Below are positions 9,470 to 20,878 of a stretch of 64,000 bases of DNA, one piece after another. The DNA is taken from positions 73,762,501-73,826,500 of the forward strand of contig JAZBRS010000014.1 of assembly GCA_037176725.1 (NCBI GenBank), read 5' to 3'. Each line of letters opens with the position of its first letter. Positions within the stretch are counted from its first letter, which is position 1. A program made the position numbers and the translations under genes. The notes under the pieces are model-generated. The model did not search any database. It saw only the letters and a list, made by a program, of their open reading frames with translations, and was not told the DNA's origin. The stretch comes from Posidonia oceanica (taxonomy: Eukaryota; Streptophyta; Magnoliopsida; Alismatales; Posidoniaceae).

Positions 9470-11003
9470 CTAAGCAAAGGGGGGCTTCGCCTGCACAGGG
9501 CGAAGTCGCACAAAAGGCACTTTTGTCCTTGTCCGTGTGGAGCGAGGAGATAAGGGAAGGGGGCTTCGTTCGTCTGGAACGAAGTCACAAAGGAGGTATG
9601 CTTGTCCTTGTCCTGTACGAAGCAAGGGAGCAAGCAAAAAGAGACTTCGTCCGCCCAGAGTGAAGTTGCACAGAGGTTAAGGGTGGCGCCTGACTACGCA
9701 GACCCGACAGCCCGTGAGGGGCCTCCAAGGGGTGCCAAAGTTGTCCTGCTGCCTCTGGAGTGATCGCCCTATTTCTGATTACTGATGCATTCCCTAAGCT
9801 GCTGGACTGGCAGTGATCGGTTGCTCTGAGGCTTGGAGGCGGTCAACCTACCTTGGCAGAAGTACTGTCCCAGCGCTGAGCCGAGCCTTGCAGAGTGGGA
9901 GGAAAGGGGCAAAAGAAGTGATTTGATAGTGGATAGATGCATGCATGATCTATAGTAAATCTATTACCCTCAGCATATGGAATGCTTGATGCCTGCTGCA
10001 AAGGAAGGAGCAGTCTCTAATTCACCAGACTCTACTCGGATTCCTAACTGTTGGTGGCACTCCGGAATGGGTATTGGTGGTGCTTGGGTGGTGGTGTAGT
10101 GAGGACGGGCTCCATGCCAAACTCTCAAGAAGCTACACCTACTCTTTTTATTTTTCTTGTCTTTTTTTTTTTACTCCCACATAGGTGTGCAGATTTCCCC
10201 TATCCCTGGCTTGGAGGTAGTGGGCACCTGGTCGAAGGTTGAGAAGCTAGTGCCAAACAAGGGTGGCTTGGCCCCATGGGACTTGTGTATTTCCCAGGTG
10301 CAACTTTGGTTCTTCCCTAAGGTAGGCGAAAGGGGGCGGGATCACACTGCTTGCCTTTTTTTCTGGGGTTGACTTTTGTTTTTGCTCCATTTTTTCCTTT
10401 TTTTTGTTTTTTTGTTTATTTTTTTTGTCTTTTCTTTCTTCTTCTCTTTTTTTTTTGGCTCGCAGGCTTCCGCTATCCCTAACTTAGAGGTAGTGGGCGC
10501 CTGATTTTGAGATGGGGGACTAGGCTTTGCAAGGCTGGTAGACTCCCAAGTGTGGATTTTCGATCATCTCCAAGGTAATTGGAGGGACAGAGTTATGCTG
10601 CACACCTCTATCTCTAGGGCCGACTTTTGTCTTCGCCTTCTAGTCTTCTCTCTTCTTCTTTTTTTTTGTGCTTAGGCTTAAACATAGGTTTTACTCACAC
10701 TCTCTCACACCCTAGGATTTTTTTTTCTCTGGAGGTGTAGTCCTAAAGGAGTTCAGACACTTCGTCTATCCTCACTAGATGGTGGCTCCCTCACTGGTTA
10801 GGACATCTAAGTAGTGTCAAGTGAGGTAGAGAGTACTCCTTCCTGAGCAGGCAAGCATCTCCGATTTTCGTCATCGGGCTTATGATAGTAATGCACATAA
10901 TACATTTACATCTTCTCTGCTGAAAAATAAACAAGCCTAAAGTGCATGGGAAAGATGGAATGCAAGAAGTAAGAGAGAAAGGACTCTGCAAGGCAGTGGC
11001 GGG
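9470..11003. other. Gypsy spacer between integrase and the PMD gene, with internal repeats
   Basis: No coding frame is convincing here. It contains two imperfect direct repeats of about 200-250 bp (about 10170-10390 and 10455-10640) that share CTATCCCTxxCTTxGAGGTAGTGGGC, CAAGGT and CACACTGC-type words separated by T-rich runs. Three imperfect copies of a roughly 90-bp unit (9480-9670) begin with a hairpin GCTTCG...CGAAGT. Confidence 0.65.
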
Positions 11004-12296
11004 CTACTGGTAGTACTTCTTGAGGTGGCAAGAATTGACCGGCTCAGACTGCTCGACCTGGTACATGTCCTCAAGGACTGCTGCGCCGCCGGAGAAGACC
11101 AGTTTGATTAAGAAAGGGCCACGCCAGTTGGGCTGGAATTTCCCTCGACCATCGGGGAGATGGATGGCTCGGAGGACCATATCCCCTCGATTGAAGCTTC
11201 TGGGCCTAACCTTCTTCAGGTATGCTCTGGCCGAGCGCTTCTGGTAGCACTGAGTATGATGTATGGCCTGCAGCCTATGCTCTTCGATCAAGTTTAGCTG
11301 GATGCAGCGGTCTTCGACCCATTCAACTTCTTCCAGCTCAGCTTCTCATAGGATCCGCAGTGAGGGGATCTCTACTTCAACAGGCAACACTGCCTCCATG
11401 TCGTACACCAGCGAGTACGGGGTTGCTCCTGTCGAAGTCCAGACTAATGTTCTGTATGCCCAGAGTACGTATGGAAGCTTATCATGCCAGTCCTTGTGAG
11501 TCTCTGCCATCTTTTTCAAGATTTTGATCATGTTCTTGTTGGCAGACTCTACCGTGCCGTTCATCTGTGGCCGATAAAGCGAGGATCGGTGATGCTTGAT
11601 GTTGAAGCTCTGCAGGTAGTCTTCGATCCTCTTGGCTATGAAGTTTGTGCCGTTATCAGAGATGAGCGTGTGCGGGACCCCATACTGGGCTATGATATTG
11701 TTTCTGATAAACTTCTCTGTAGCCACGGCAGTAACTGTCTTGTAGGAGGTCACTTCCACCCACTTAGTAAAGTAGTCGATCGCCACCAGAATGTAGCGAT
11801 TACCATTGGAAGCTGGTGGGTGTACGGCGCCAATGACGTCGATCCTCTAGGTGGAGAAAGGCCATGGCAAAGACATGCTTTGCAATTCCTGTGGGGGAGT
11901 GTGTATGAAGTTCCCGTGGATTTGACAGCTATGGCACTTGCACACAAATTGGCAGCAGTCTGCCTCCATGGTTGACCAGAAGTAGCCTTGAAGCATAATC
12001 TTCTTGGTCAGCAACACACCATTCATGTGAGGGCCACAGGTCCCTGCATGGACTTGGAGCATCAGTGTGTCGGCCTCCTTTTTGTCTATGCAGCGTAGGA
12101 GCATCTGGTTGTAAGATCTTCTGTACAGATGTCCTGCCCCTATCACATACTTTGACGCCAGATGCGCAAAAGTTTTTCTGTCTGTTGCTGAGGCGCCAGG
12201 TGGGGGGCTGCTAGATTTCAGGAAGACTTTAATGTCATGATACCATGGAAGTTCCTCTGCTGGATCCGCTTCCTCGATAATCATGCAGTGTGCGGG
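11004..12296 (-). pseudogene. Gypsy integrase, disrupted
   Basis: The integrase inserts the cDNA. The zinc-binding part has HAGTCGPHMNG and CKCHSCQIHG (His-His-Cys-Cys). The catalytic core has VAIDYFTKWVEV (Asp), LISDNGTNF (Asp) and GTVESANKNMIK (Glu). The C-terminal part holds NWRGPFLIKLVFSGGAAVLEDM, a GPF-type module, and ends in HLKKYYQ without a chromodomain. A TAG at 11847 replaces Trp and a TGA at 11346 probably replaces CGA Arg. The catalytic triad is preserved. Confidence 0.93.
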
Positions 12297-12869
12297 CTAT
12301 TCCACATGAGAGACTGATACGTCCACTGCATGATGTTCGGGTAAAGAGAGCCAAGATGCTAAGGTTGCTAGGGCAACTGCATAGGCGTTCTTGCCTCTAT
12401 TCATGTAAGTGAAGCGGATGTCTTCAAACTCTTCTATCAGCTTCAGTAGGCATTCATGGTAAGGTACCAGCTTAGGGTCCTTGGTCTTCCAGTCGCCATT
12501 GACCTGAGAGATGACCAGCATCGCATCTCCATGTACATGCAGCTTGTGCACATCATGCTCGAGTGCGACTTGCAGTCCCAGAAGGCAAGCTTCGTACTCT
12601 GCCTCATTGTTGGTGCAAGGGAATATCATCTTCCTTGCAAAAGGGATTAGAACTCCCTACGGCGTTGATAGGACAGCGCCGATGCCTCTGCCCCTTCTAT
12701 TAACCACGCCATCGAAGTACAGATGCCACTGCAGTTCGTCTTCAAGATCCTTTTGCTCTGAATCCCCCATGGCGAGTAGAATGTCTTCATCGGGGAACTG
12801 TGTCTGCAGAGCCTGATATTCAGGTAGGGGGAAGTCGGCCAGATGATCTGCCATGACTTGCCCCTTCAT
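12297..12869 (-). pseudogene. Second, archaeal-type RNase H (aRNH) of the gypsy element
   Basis: TAT-lineage elements acquired an additional RNase H between the original RNase H and integrase. Here it shows LYFDGVVN (first Asp), NNEAEYEACLLGL (Glu) and LHVHGDAMLVISQVNG (second Asp). The final catalytic Asp, usually in a KNAYADALA context, is Val here (KNAYAVALA), so the active site is probably dead. A TAG at 12657 stands where Gln is expected in TPQGVLIP. The stop at 12297 is another TAG for Gln. Confidence 0.85.
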
Positions 12870-13289
12870 TGATTTCTACGTGACGAAGGTGATGTCATAT
12901 TGAGATAATAATACCTGCCACTGAACACATCTGTCCACCATAGCCGGCTTCTGAAAAAGGAACTTGATGGGGTCATGCCGGCATAAGAGATGGACCGGGT
13001 GCGCCATCATGTAATGCCTTAGCTTCTGCATGGCCCAGACCAGAGACAAGCAGGTTTTCTCTATGGCGCTATACTTGGCTTCACAATCAGTGAACTTCTT
13101 GCTCAGGTAGTAAATGGCACGCTCCTTTCTACCGGTCTCATCATGTTGGCCCAAGACGGCGCCCATGGAATGTTGCGTGGTAGAAAGATAGAGAATCAGG
13201 GGTCTCCCTGGCACGGAAGAGACCAGGACAGGAGGCTTGATCAAGAGCTGCTTGATCTTGTCAAATGCAGCCTAGTACTCCTCGCTCTA
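12870..13289 (-). pseudogene. Gypsy RNase H (retroviral type)
   Basis: The domain degrades the RNA strand of the cDNA hybrid. Visible motifs are LILYLSTTQHSMGAVLGQ, AIYYLSKKFTDCEAKYSAIE and LSLVWAMQKLRHYMMAHPV. Two TAG stops near its start (13287 and 13272, Trp and Gln expected) and one at its end (12876, Gln expected in VTQKSMKGQ) disrupt it. It is followed in frame by a second RNase H domain. Confidence 0.9.
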
Positions 13290-14161
13290 GTTGATATGTG
13301 CATTCTTCTTCAAGAGCTTGAAGATCGGTTCGCAGATAGGTGTGAGTTGCGCGATGAACCGACTGATATACTGTAAACGCCCCAACTGGCCTCTGACTTC
13401 CTTCTCAATCTTGGGGGGTGGCATGTCCACGATGGCTTTAGCCTTGCTCGGGTCCACTTCAATCCCCCTCTGGCTGACAATGTAGCCCAGTAGCTTGCTA
13501 GATGATACCCCGAATGCACATTTGCTGGGGTTTAGGTGAAGCTGTACTTCCTCATGCGGTTAAAGAGCTTTTTGAGGCAAATAAGGTGATCCTCAAGCTC
13601 TCTAGACTTAGCAATAATGTCATCCACGTAGACCTCAACTTCTTGATGCATGAGGTCATGGAATAAGGCTGTCATCGCCCTCTGATATGTTGCTCCGGCA
13701 ATCTTCAGCCCAAATGGCATAACTTGATAGCACAAGACTCCCTAGGGAGTGATAAAAGAAGTCTTTTCCATGTCTTCTTTTGCTATTCTGTTCTGATTGT
13801 AGCCGGAGAAGCCATCCATGAAGGAGAGCATCTTGTGCCCTGCAGTGTTATCTACTAGGACGTCGATGTGCGGTAGAGGGAAATCGTCCTTAGGATTGGC
13901 TTTGTTCAGATCCCTATAATCAATGTACATACGGACTCGTCCGTCCTTCTTAGGCACAGGCACGACGTTCATGAGCCATTCTGGATAGAGGACGACCTTG
14001 AGGAAACCAACACTGTGCTGCTTCATGATTTCCTCTTTGATCTTGAGTAGCCACTGTGGTCGCCACTTCTGAAGCTTCTGCTTTACTGGCTTCGAGTCTG
14101 GGTCCAGAGGCAAGTTGTGCACCACAATCTCGACATCAATGTCGACCATGTCTTTATAACT
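13290..14161 (-). pseudogene. Gypsy reverse transcriptase, disrupted
   Basis: This RNA-dependent DNA polymerase domain carries PKKDGRVRMYIDYRDLNKA, LSFMDGFSGYNQ, a GVLCYQVMPFGLKIAGATYQ block and the catalytic YVDDIIAKS. Two faults break it. A TAG at 13742 sits where Trp stands in TPWGV. A frameshift near 13540, between RMRKY and LHLNPSKCAFG, moves the thumb region into another frame. The thumb continues as QLGRLQYISRFIAQLTPICEPIFKLL split over windows of the new frame. The catalytic aspartates are intact. Confidence 0.93.
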
Positions 14162-14164
14162 CTA

Positions 14165-16242
14165 GGCGAAGACATCTGCATATTCCATAAGGAATGCAAT
14201 AACTTTGCTCTAGCCTGAGGAGTCAGTAGGGCCCTGATGCAGAGCTCCTTGACATTTTCAGCTGTGCCAATGTTGATGACCTCTATCTCTTCCTCGACAT
14301 AGAGGTTGGGCCCTTCCGGGTCGTCATCATAAGACTGGAACTTAGGCGGTGGTTCATCATTCTCATTTACGCCTGTATCGTTCTCCTCCTCATATGCAAT
14401 GAGTTCCAAGAGGATCTCCTTCTCAAATGTGGGGTCTGTGATGTCGAAGGAGTGGACATGTTCCACCTCTTGATCCTGATGATGTCTCAGGATGGTCACG
14501 CTCACCCGAGTATTTCTATGGGCTCGGTGGGTGACGTCTGCTTCAGTGGCCCTTGGTCCCGCTGACTGATCTAGCTGCTCTAGCACCACTGTCACTGCTG
14601 GGACTGCCTGGACTACTGGGACTGCTCTGTCTGCTACCTCTACTGTCTGTACTATTCCCTCCTCCGCATTCTCAGATGCACTTGTGGGGAGTGCTGGAGA
14701 CAGATAATTGTTCTCTAAGCGACGAATCTGTGTATTGTCGCCAAATGCGCTGCTTGTGCGGGGCATGCGCCGCACAAACCACCTATACCCGCCTTCTGGC
14801 TGCGAAGTAATTAACTCATTTGGTCTAGTGGATGCTGCCTCTGGTTCTTCTTCCAAGACTATGATTGAGGAATGGTCTTGCAATGAGGAGGGACCTGTGG
14901 CCACGACTTTCCCTTTCCTCAACACCTGCTGCTCGGCGGCGTCTTCAGCCAACACCGCGAGTTGCTCTTGGAACAGCAATTCCAAGTCTCCGAGCCTGTC
15001 AGCCACCTGGGCTTCTGCAGTCACACCTTCCTCGTCTTCAGAGGGTGTGTCGACGTAATAGGCGCAAACGGCCTCTTCAGAGTCCTGCCCGGCGATTCCT
15101 CCGCCTGCGGGGTCTGCTTTGGCTTCCAGACGTATCACTGGCCGGGGCATCTGCTCTATTACTTGCTGGTTGGCTGGTTGACCTCCTAGCGTGGCTGGTT
15201 GTGGCACTGGGACAATCAGAGATGCGAATAGGCCGGTCAGGGATGCCACTGACAGTGGCGCCGACAGGGACAGTGCTGCGGTTGGAGGGGAGGCAAAGAC
15301 GCTCTTCTGAAGGTCCAACAGCTAGACAGTTGCTCTAAGGAATGAAGCGTCGGCACCCGTGTGTGGTGGTTGTTTCTCTGTAGTAGCGGTAGGGGTCTTC
15401 AACAATGTTGGATCTGCTAAAGCTGACGGCGGTATGGCTGATGACGCCGCCTGCTTTACTTGTGGAGCTGCTGATGAGGCGAGCTGAGTCACGCTGTCGC
15501 CTGAATCCACTGATTGCACCCCCAGAAAAGGTAACTTCTGTACTGGTGCGACTGCGGCCGCGAGTGGACAAGTAGCTGGTGCCTACAGAAGTGCTCCTGA
15601 TTCTGGAGCTGTCAATGTAGCTGTCATAGACACTGGTGTAGCTGCAGAGGGGGAAGAGGCTATCATTCCTGACACAGAGTTTGCAAAATCTGCCACTGTA
15701 CCAGTAGAGGTAAGGACCAGACAAATTGACCGGGAGATTGCAGGACTGATCTGGGCCTCTTCCTTGGACTGAGTTGGGACAACCGTGCTGAACTGCTCCT
15801 CATCTGAAAAGTAGTCTTCTATGCAGACCCACTCCTCTGTCGACAGTGGGGGGCTCTGGCACAGTGCTGGTTGGGCTGTTGCTGGGCTCGTGTTCGAGTC
15901 AAGAATACCTGCACTGACAAAGTTAGTGAGGTCCCGAGGGATCACGAGCTTCCGTCCCCTTGAATGCAGGCGCTCACCATCGCAGGGCTGCCATTCATAT
16001 CCCAGACCTTGGAACTTTTCGCGCTCCTCGGTTGTAACCAGCTCGACGATCCCTTGGCCGTGACGCTCAAGTGGCGCTCCCTTCTCATAGCCCCACCTGC
16101 GGCAAATATTCTCGACCATCCTAGAAGGGTTATAATGAACGGCTAGAGAGCTGACACGCTCAAGAAGAGAGATAAAGTTAACAGGCTCAAACCGGTTAAC
16201 GCGGTACAAGGTATCCGATGGCTCAGGGTCAAATTGGACAGT
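14165..16242 (-). pseudogene. Linker between gypsy protease and reverse transcriptase
   Basis: This is one reading frame with two TAG stops (15583 and 15322, both in a Gln-compatible place). It encodes a long, acidic, Ser/Ala/Pro-rich and probably disordered region with no motif I recognise. Oversized protease-RT spacers are common in TAT/Ogre elements. The last part, LLTPQARAKLLHSLW, is the start of the RT region read in the wrong frame after a one-base shift near 14200. The correct frame then passes a TAG at 14162 (Trp expected in FAWSYKDM). Confidence 0.7.
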
Positions 16243-16890
16243 TTATCGGGATACAAAAGAGATCACCTCGACCGGTTCCTTGTCAAAGTTTTCCGCCATG
16301 ATAATGATGACATCGTCGCCCCAACGAAACTTGATCATGCGGTGGAGGGTCGAGGGGATCACTTGAAGCGTGTGCAGCCAAGGGCGCCCAAGCAGAAGAT
16401 TAAAAGAAGGCTCCAAGTCGACGACATAGAATTCGACGTCGAATTCGACCTGGCCAATGGCAAGAGGAATAACCAGGATCCCCAAAGAATCATGGTGCAT
16501 ATTGTCAAAAGAGGTCAGTCCCTTCACGGCTGGCGTGATATCTTCGGCTTTGAATCCGAGCTTCAATGTTGTGCGCAGGGGACAGACGTTAAGGCCTGAC
16601 CCATTATCAACCAGTGAGAGGGGAATGCAGAACCTTTTGAACTGCACCGTGATAAACAGGGGCTGATTATGGTTAGTCCCTGCTAGAGGCAGTTCATCGC
16701 TCGAGAAAGAGATGACCTGTGGCTCCGCGATTATACCCACCATATTTTCCAGAGTTGTAGGCTTGATGGTTTGAGACACATGGGCGGCCTGGAACACGTG
16801 GAGAAAAGCCTCTCGGTGTTCACGGGAAGAATATATCAGGTCCCAAATGAAGATGTCAGCCTTGACTTTTTCAGCTGGGCCATTATGTCA
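16243..16890 (-). pseudogene. Gypsy aspartic protease region
   Basis: The retropepsin-like protease cleaves the Gag-Pol polyprotein. The conserved active-site loop is VDNGSGLNVCPL, the TAT-lineage form of the D-[ST]-G motif, and LLLGRPWLH near the C-terminal end is the usual flap-distal hydrophobic-Gly motif. Just upstream, a frame change is needed at about 16870: the AQLKK end of one frame joins VKADIFIWDL of the next. The frame runs on into the linker after a TAA at 16243, where Gln (CAA) is likely the ancestral codon. Confidence 0.85.
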
Positions 16891-17074
16891 GCTGAAGGAT
16901 GGTCTTTTTTGGAGGTGGGGATAATGGCTCTGGTGGCAGGTTCTGTAGAGGTGGGATCAGGGGATTGGCTTGCTGGAGGTTGGCTCACTGGTAGGGATTG
17001 GCCTGCTGGTAGTTGGCTCACAGGTGGAACAGGTTCAGGGGGGTTAGCCCTAGCTATTGGGGCTGTAGGTCTGG

Positions 17075-19778
17075 TTATTGGGCGGAAGGTCTATAGACCC
17101 TCCCCGACAGCGTGACATCCGCACACATTTCTGTAGCATAGTCGTATGGAACGCGATGGGTATCCCTGGTTAAGTTGATTACCAGGGGAGCACGAGCTTC
17201 CAGCTCAAGAGGGGCCGCTGGGATATTTGCTAGAGGGTGGATGGATGTGGGATGCTGCCAGGAAGGCTGTGTTGGCTCTGGTTGGGGTCTAGCTTGTAGG
17301 CAGACTTGGGGTCGAGCCTCTGGTCGTATGGCAGGCCTTGCGGTGGTGCGCTCCGACTTCGCATCCAGTCGGATCATGTGAATCTCCAACTCGGAGCTGG
17401 CAAGCACCGCAAGATAGAGGGAAGGAGAAACAGGCACAGAAATGTCTATAATAAGATTAGAAGGGTCCACCACGGGCATAGCGGACCCTGAGGGGAAGAG
17501 AGAATGTACACCTAAAGTCCCCGCACCTCCCGGACTAGAATGCTCTGGCGAAGGCTGGTGGACAATGCTTGGATTGTGGGGAGCTGTCCCTAATGTAGAG
17601 GGGGATGCTGATGGAGGGGTAGATGAAGATGCTGCCTCCCGTGTGTTGATACTGATGACCTTTCGGTTAATCAGGTCCTGCACTGCTCCCCACAGAGTGA
17701 GGCAACTATTCGTCGAGTGCTCGACAACTCGATGAAAGTCGCAAAATTGATCTGTCCTATACCACCTCGGAAGAGGGTTCGGTGGTAGGCGGATCTCGGG
17801 GGGCGTGAGGAGCGACGCTACCTTAGGGAGGACAGCGCTCAGCGGCTCCACTAGCTGAGTGAAGCGACGCTAATGGTTGGGCTGTCTCTGCCCTTGGTAT
17901 TGTCCTTGCCGAACCGGTGCGGCAGGATAGACCAGTCGGGCAGTGGTGGTGATCTGTGGTGTGTGAGGTGCGCTAGGTGTGGTTGCATACACTACCTGAT
18001 TCGGGCCAGGCGGAGCTACCATGTGGATGGGAGTGGCAGGTGAGTCAACGTATGCAACTATGGTCCGTGGGGGATCCCTCCTTTTACGGTTGTTGTTGTT
18101 GCCGCCGTCGTCATTGTTGGTGGTGCTGTTGCTGCCGCCATAGCCGCTACTGGGGGAGGTGGCATGCTTGGTGAAGACGGAGAGCGTTGGAAAATTGCCG
18201 CTCTGAAGGGAGCTCTCCACGCATGTGCCAACCCGAATCAGAGATGTAAAACTAGTGACAGACTGGATGGCAAGCAGAGCCCCAGTAGATGGCTGTGCGC
18301 CTCGAATTACAATCTCGATAGATTCCTCGTCAGAGGTTCTATCACGAACTTGTGCAGCAAGGGCGCGCCAACGGCCGACGTTCTCCCCGAACGGCTCGTT
18401 GTTTCTCTGCTTAAGGGCGACAAGGTCCTCGCGCTTAGGGATCAAGACAAGGTTGAAGGAGTACTGTTTCAGGAACGCCCTACCAAGGTTGTTCCAAGTC
18501 TTGATGGTGGCCATATCAAGTGATGTAAACCACTTGAGGGCTGAGCCAGTAAGACTCTTCTAAAACAGGCGGATCAACAACCTGTCATCAGCCTGAAGCT
18601 GAGCCAAGTCTCTGCAATAGGCCTTCAAATGGGCGATGGGGCAGCCCTACCATTGTATTTATCGAAGGCCGGAATTTTGAACTTCGGTGGGAATACCACC
18701 TCTAGAAAGCAACAGAGGTCCCAGGACTGGTAGGAGTGGAAGTCCGTGCCCTGCACTTGACGAAGTGCTTTCTCCAGAACGGCGAACCTGTCGTCGTTGG
18801 ACTCTGGAGTTGCTGCCGAAGGTGATGGGACAGCAGGGGCAGGGACTACATACGCCGTTTGGGTCGCACCGAGGTGCTCCTCCGGATCCATCATCGCGTC
18901 GCCTGGTGATGCAACGGGATGGCCGGCGTATCCATGCAAATGTGCAGTGGGTGTTGTGGGTGGTGCAAAGTATGCAGGGGAAGGAAATTGCTGATGCACA
19001 GGATGAGGGTATGCAGGATGCTGTGCAGTGAATTGTGGAGATTGTGGGAGCAACAGCTGCTGCAGTAGCACGGTGCCAAGCAGTGGGCCAGAGAAGTGTT
19101 GTGCTCGAACCAACCAGAGGGGCTGGCCACCAGGTGGTGGAGGTGCATGCTGTGTGGTGAATGAAGTGTGTGCAGAGGGGGGAGGCTGCGCCCCTATCAC
19201 CGGAGCAGAGAGCAGCTGGAGTGATGGCTGGGGCAGCAGTGCAGCAGGGAATGCCTAGAGAGTAGGAACAGGATGTAGAGGGATCTCAGGTGCAGAAGGA
19301 GCTGGAGGAGGGCGGGCAGACAGAGCCATGCCCTGAAAGATCTAGGCAAGCTCCGCCAAGCGCTGGTACCGCTCTTCAGGAGTCCCGTCAGTGGGAATGC
19401 TGAATTGTAGTGCCGACGGGGGACCAGATGCAAGAGGGGGGACACAGACTGTCCAGGAGTTTAGGATCCTATGGCGGGAGTCGCCGCAGTAGGGCCAGTG
19501 CCATATATAATATGGCCCTGGGGATCAAAAGGAGTCAGAACAGTCTCCGGAAAGCAAGTGGCAGTCACCAAGGTAGCCTCAGTGACAGGATCCGGAGGGG
19601 CATAGACTTGCCCAGATCCTACGGTGTGCAGGGGTCCCCCAAACGTAAAGGGGGGAAACCCTGGCATCGTAAGGGGCACAGAGGGTGTCAAGACGGGAGT
19701 CGAAGGGACTGAAGTGGAAACCCCCGCGACTGTGGTGAGCAAAGGCTTGATGGCGCGCTGGTCCATAGCTGACCACAA
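17075..19778 (-). pseudogene. gag: Gypsy gag, disrupted
   Basis: The capsid/nucleocapsid gene encodes the protein that packages element RNA. Three reading frames must be read in turn. The N-terminal frame covers 19778-19461. A Pro/Gln/Ala-rich frame follows to about 18640, with stops at 19342 and 19255, and ends near FKIPAFDKYNG, a typical start of the plant gag core. After a one-base shift near 18640 the core continues as LKAYCRD, then RLF*KSLTGSALKWF (stop at 18560) and DMATIKTWNNLGRAFLKQY, which is the conserved retrotransposon gag region. A further stop at 17870 precedes a zinc-knuckle-like CDFHRVVEHSTNSC, the variant common in TAT elements. Most stops are TAG where Gln is expected. The gene is clearly non-functional; the frame assignment near the N terminus is the least certain part. 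Confidence 0.85.
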
Positions 19779-19799
19779 GCGAGTAAGAATAGGGCTGCG

Positions 19800-20859
19800 A
19801 TGGAAGGGTGAAGGATGACGCCTAGGAGGAGCTATAGTCGCAAAGGTGAATAGCTCAGAAGAGGAGGGTCGAGAATAGATGACGCAATAGAGGCATCAGT
19901 GAAGCGAAGCACTCAAGCTCCAACAAGGGAATTCGCTCACTGATCTCTGTTGCAAACAAAGCAAACAGGTGTTAGAACCTGAAAGAAAAATGCAAATGCT
20001 TAGTTGGTGGTATGAATGCATTCATGCAAATGGTATGCTTTCTAGCATGCTCTCTCTCATCAATCTAGTGTGTCCTAGTAAGTTGTCTACTTCGGACTCA
20101 CAAGTGTGCGGGTCACAGACTCGGTCCAGAGCTGTACCCTCTAGTAACACCGACATGACCCCTGGCAAGGGAGGACAGACCGATCGACTCGCCCTGTGCC
20201 AAAGCAGTTGGACGAGAGACCGGGACTATCCTTCTCAGACTGATAGGTAGACTCAAATGAGAAGATGCATGCCCTATATGATGCTTCATGCAAAATTATT
20301 AAAGTTTTTTAATCTTGCGCATTTGATTAACCCAAGGGAGGGTGAAGGTGTGTTGATATCTCTAGTAGATCCTAGATTTGACTTTTACTTGTTGTTTTTT
20401 ATTGCCAAAGGGGAGGGAGCAACAGTCTCTAGTTGTCCTTAAACCTAATGCAAAAGGGGAAGAAAATCACCCAAACATGACAAGCAAACAACATATAATC
20501 ACTGCAAAAGGCATGGGCATGGCATGTGCAAGTGTATGTGAATATGATAGTGGAAAGAAACACTTAGCATGTCAAAAGGCAGGTATGCATGACATGTGCA
20601 GGTGTAGTGGCATAGAAATTGTGTAAAACAAAGCATTTACCACTCAAAAGGCATGTATAGTGCGACAAGCAAGTATTTAGGCATGTATAATGCATAAATA
20701 AAGTAAGTAAAGGCAATGTAAGCAATAAGGCAAGTAAACAGGCACATGGCAAGCAATAAAGCAAAGAAGCAGGCATAAAGCAAGCAATAAAGCCAGGTAA
20801 GGCAAGCATAAGCAAAAACAATGCAAGCGGAAAGCCAACAACAAAAGCCAAAGTCTAAA
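19800..20859 (-). other. Gypsy 5' untranslated leader
   Basis: About 1.06 kb lie between the primer binding site and the first gag-like frame. I see no convincing coding frame. A purine-rich run (about 20405-20421) and short ATGCAAA-type words are present. The part from 20580 on also appears at 1-299. Confidence 0.6.
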
Positions 20860-20877
20860 TCCCCAGCAGAGTCGCCA
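20860..20877 (-). other. Primer binding site of the gypsy element (tRNA-Arg-like)
   Basis: On the minus strand the 5' LTR ends in CACGCA. One spacer base follows, then TGGCGACTCTGCTGGGGA. The position directly after the 5' LTR is that of a primer binding site. This places the LTR boundary at 20879. Confidence 0.75.
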
Positions 20878-20878
20878 C

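Noticed and set aside
11020..13376. Plus-strand frames opposite the gypsy pol genes
   Set aside because: The minus strand carries the clear RT, RNase H and integrase motifs, so the plus-strand frames are antisense shadows.
15335..15724. A 129-codon minus-strand frame overlapping the gypsy linker
   Set aside because: It lies in a different frame from the continuous gag-pol linker and has no motif; it is a shadow.
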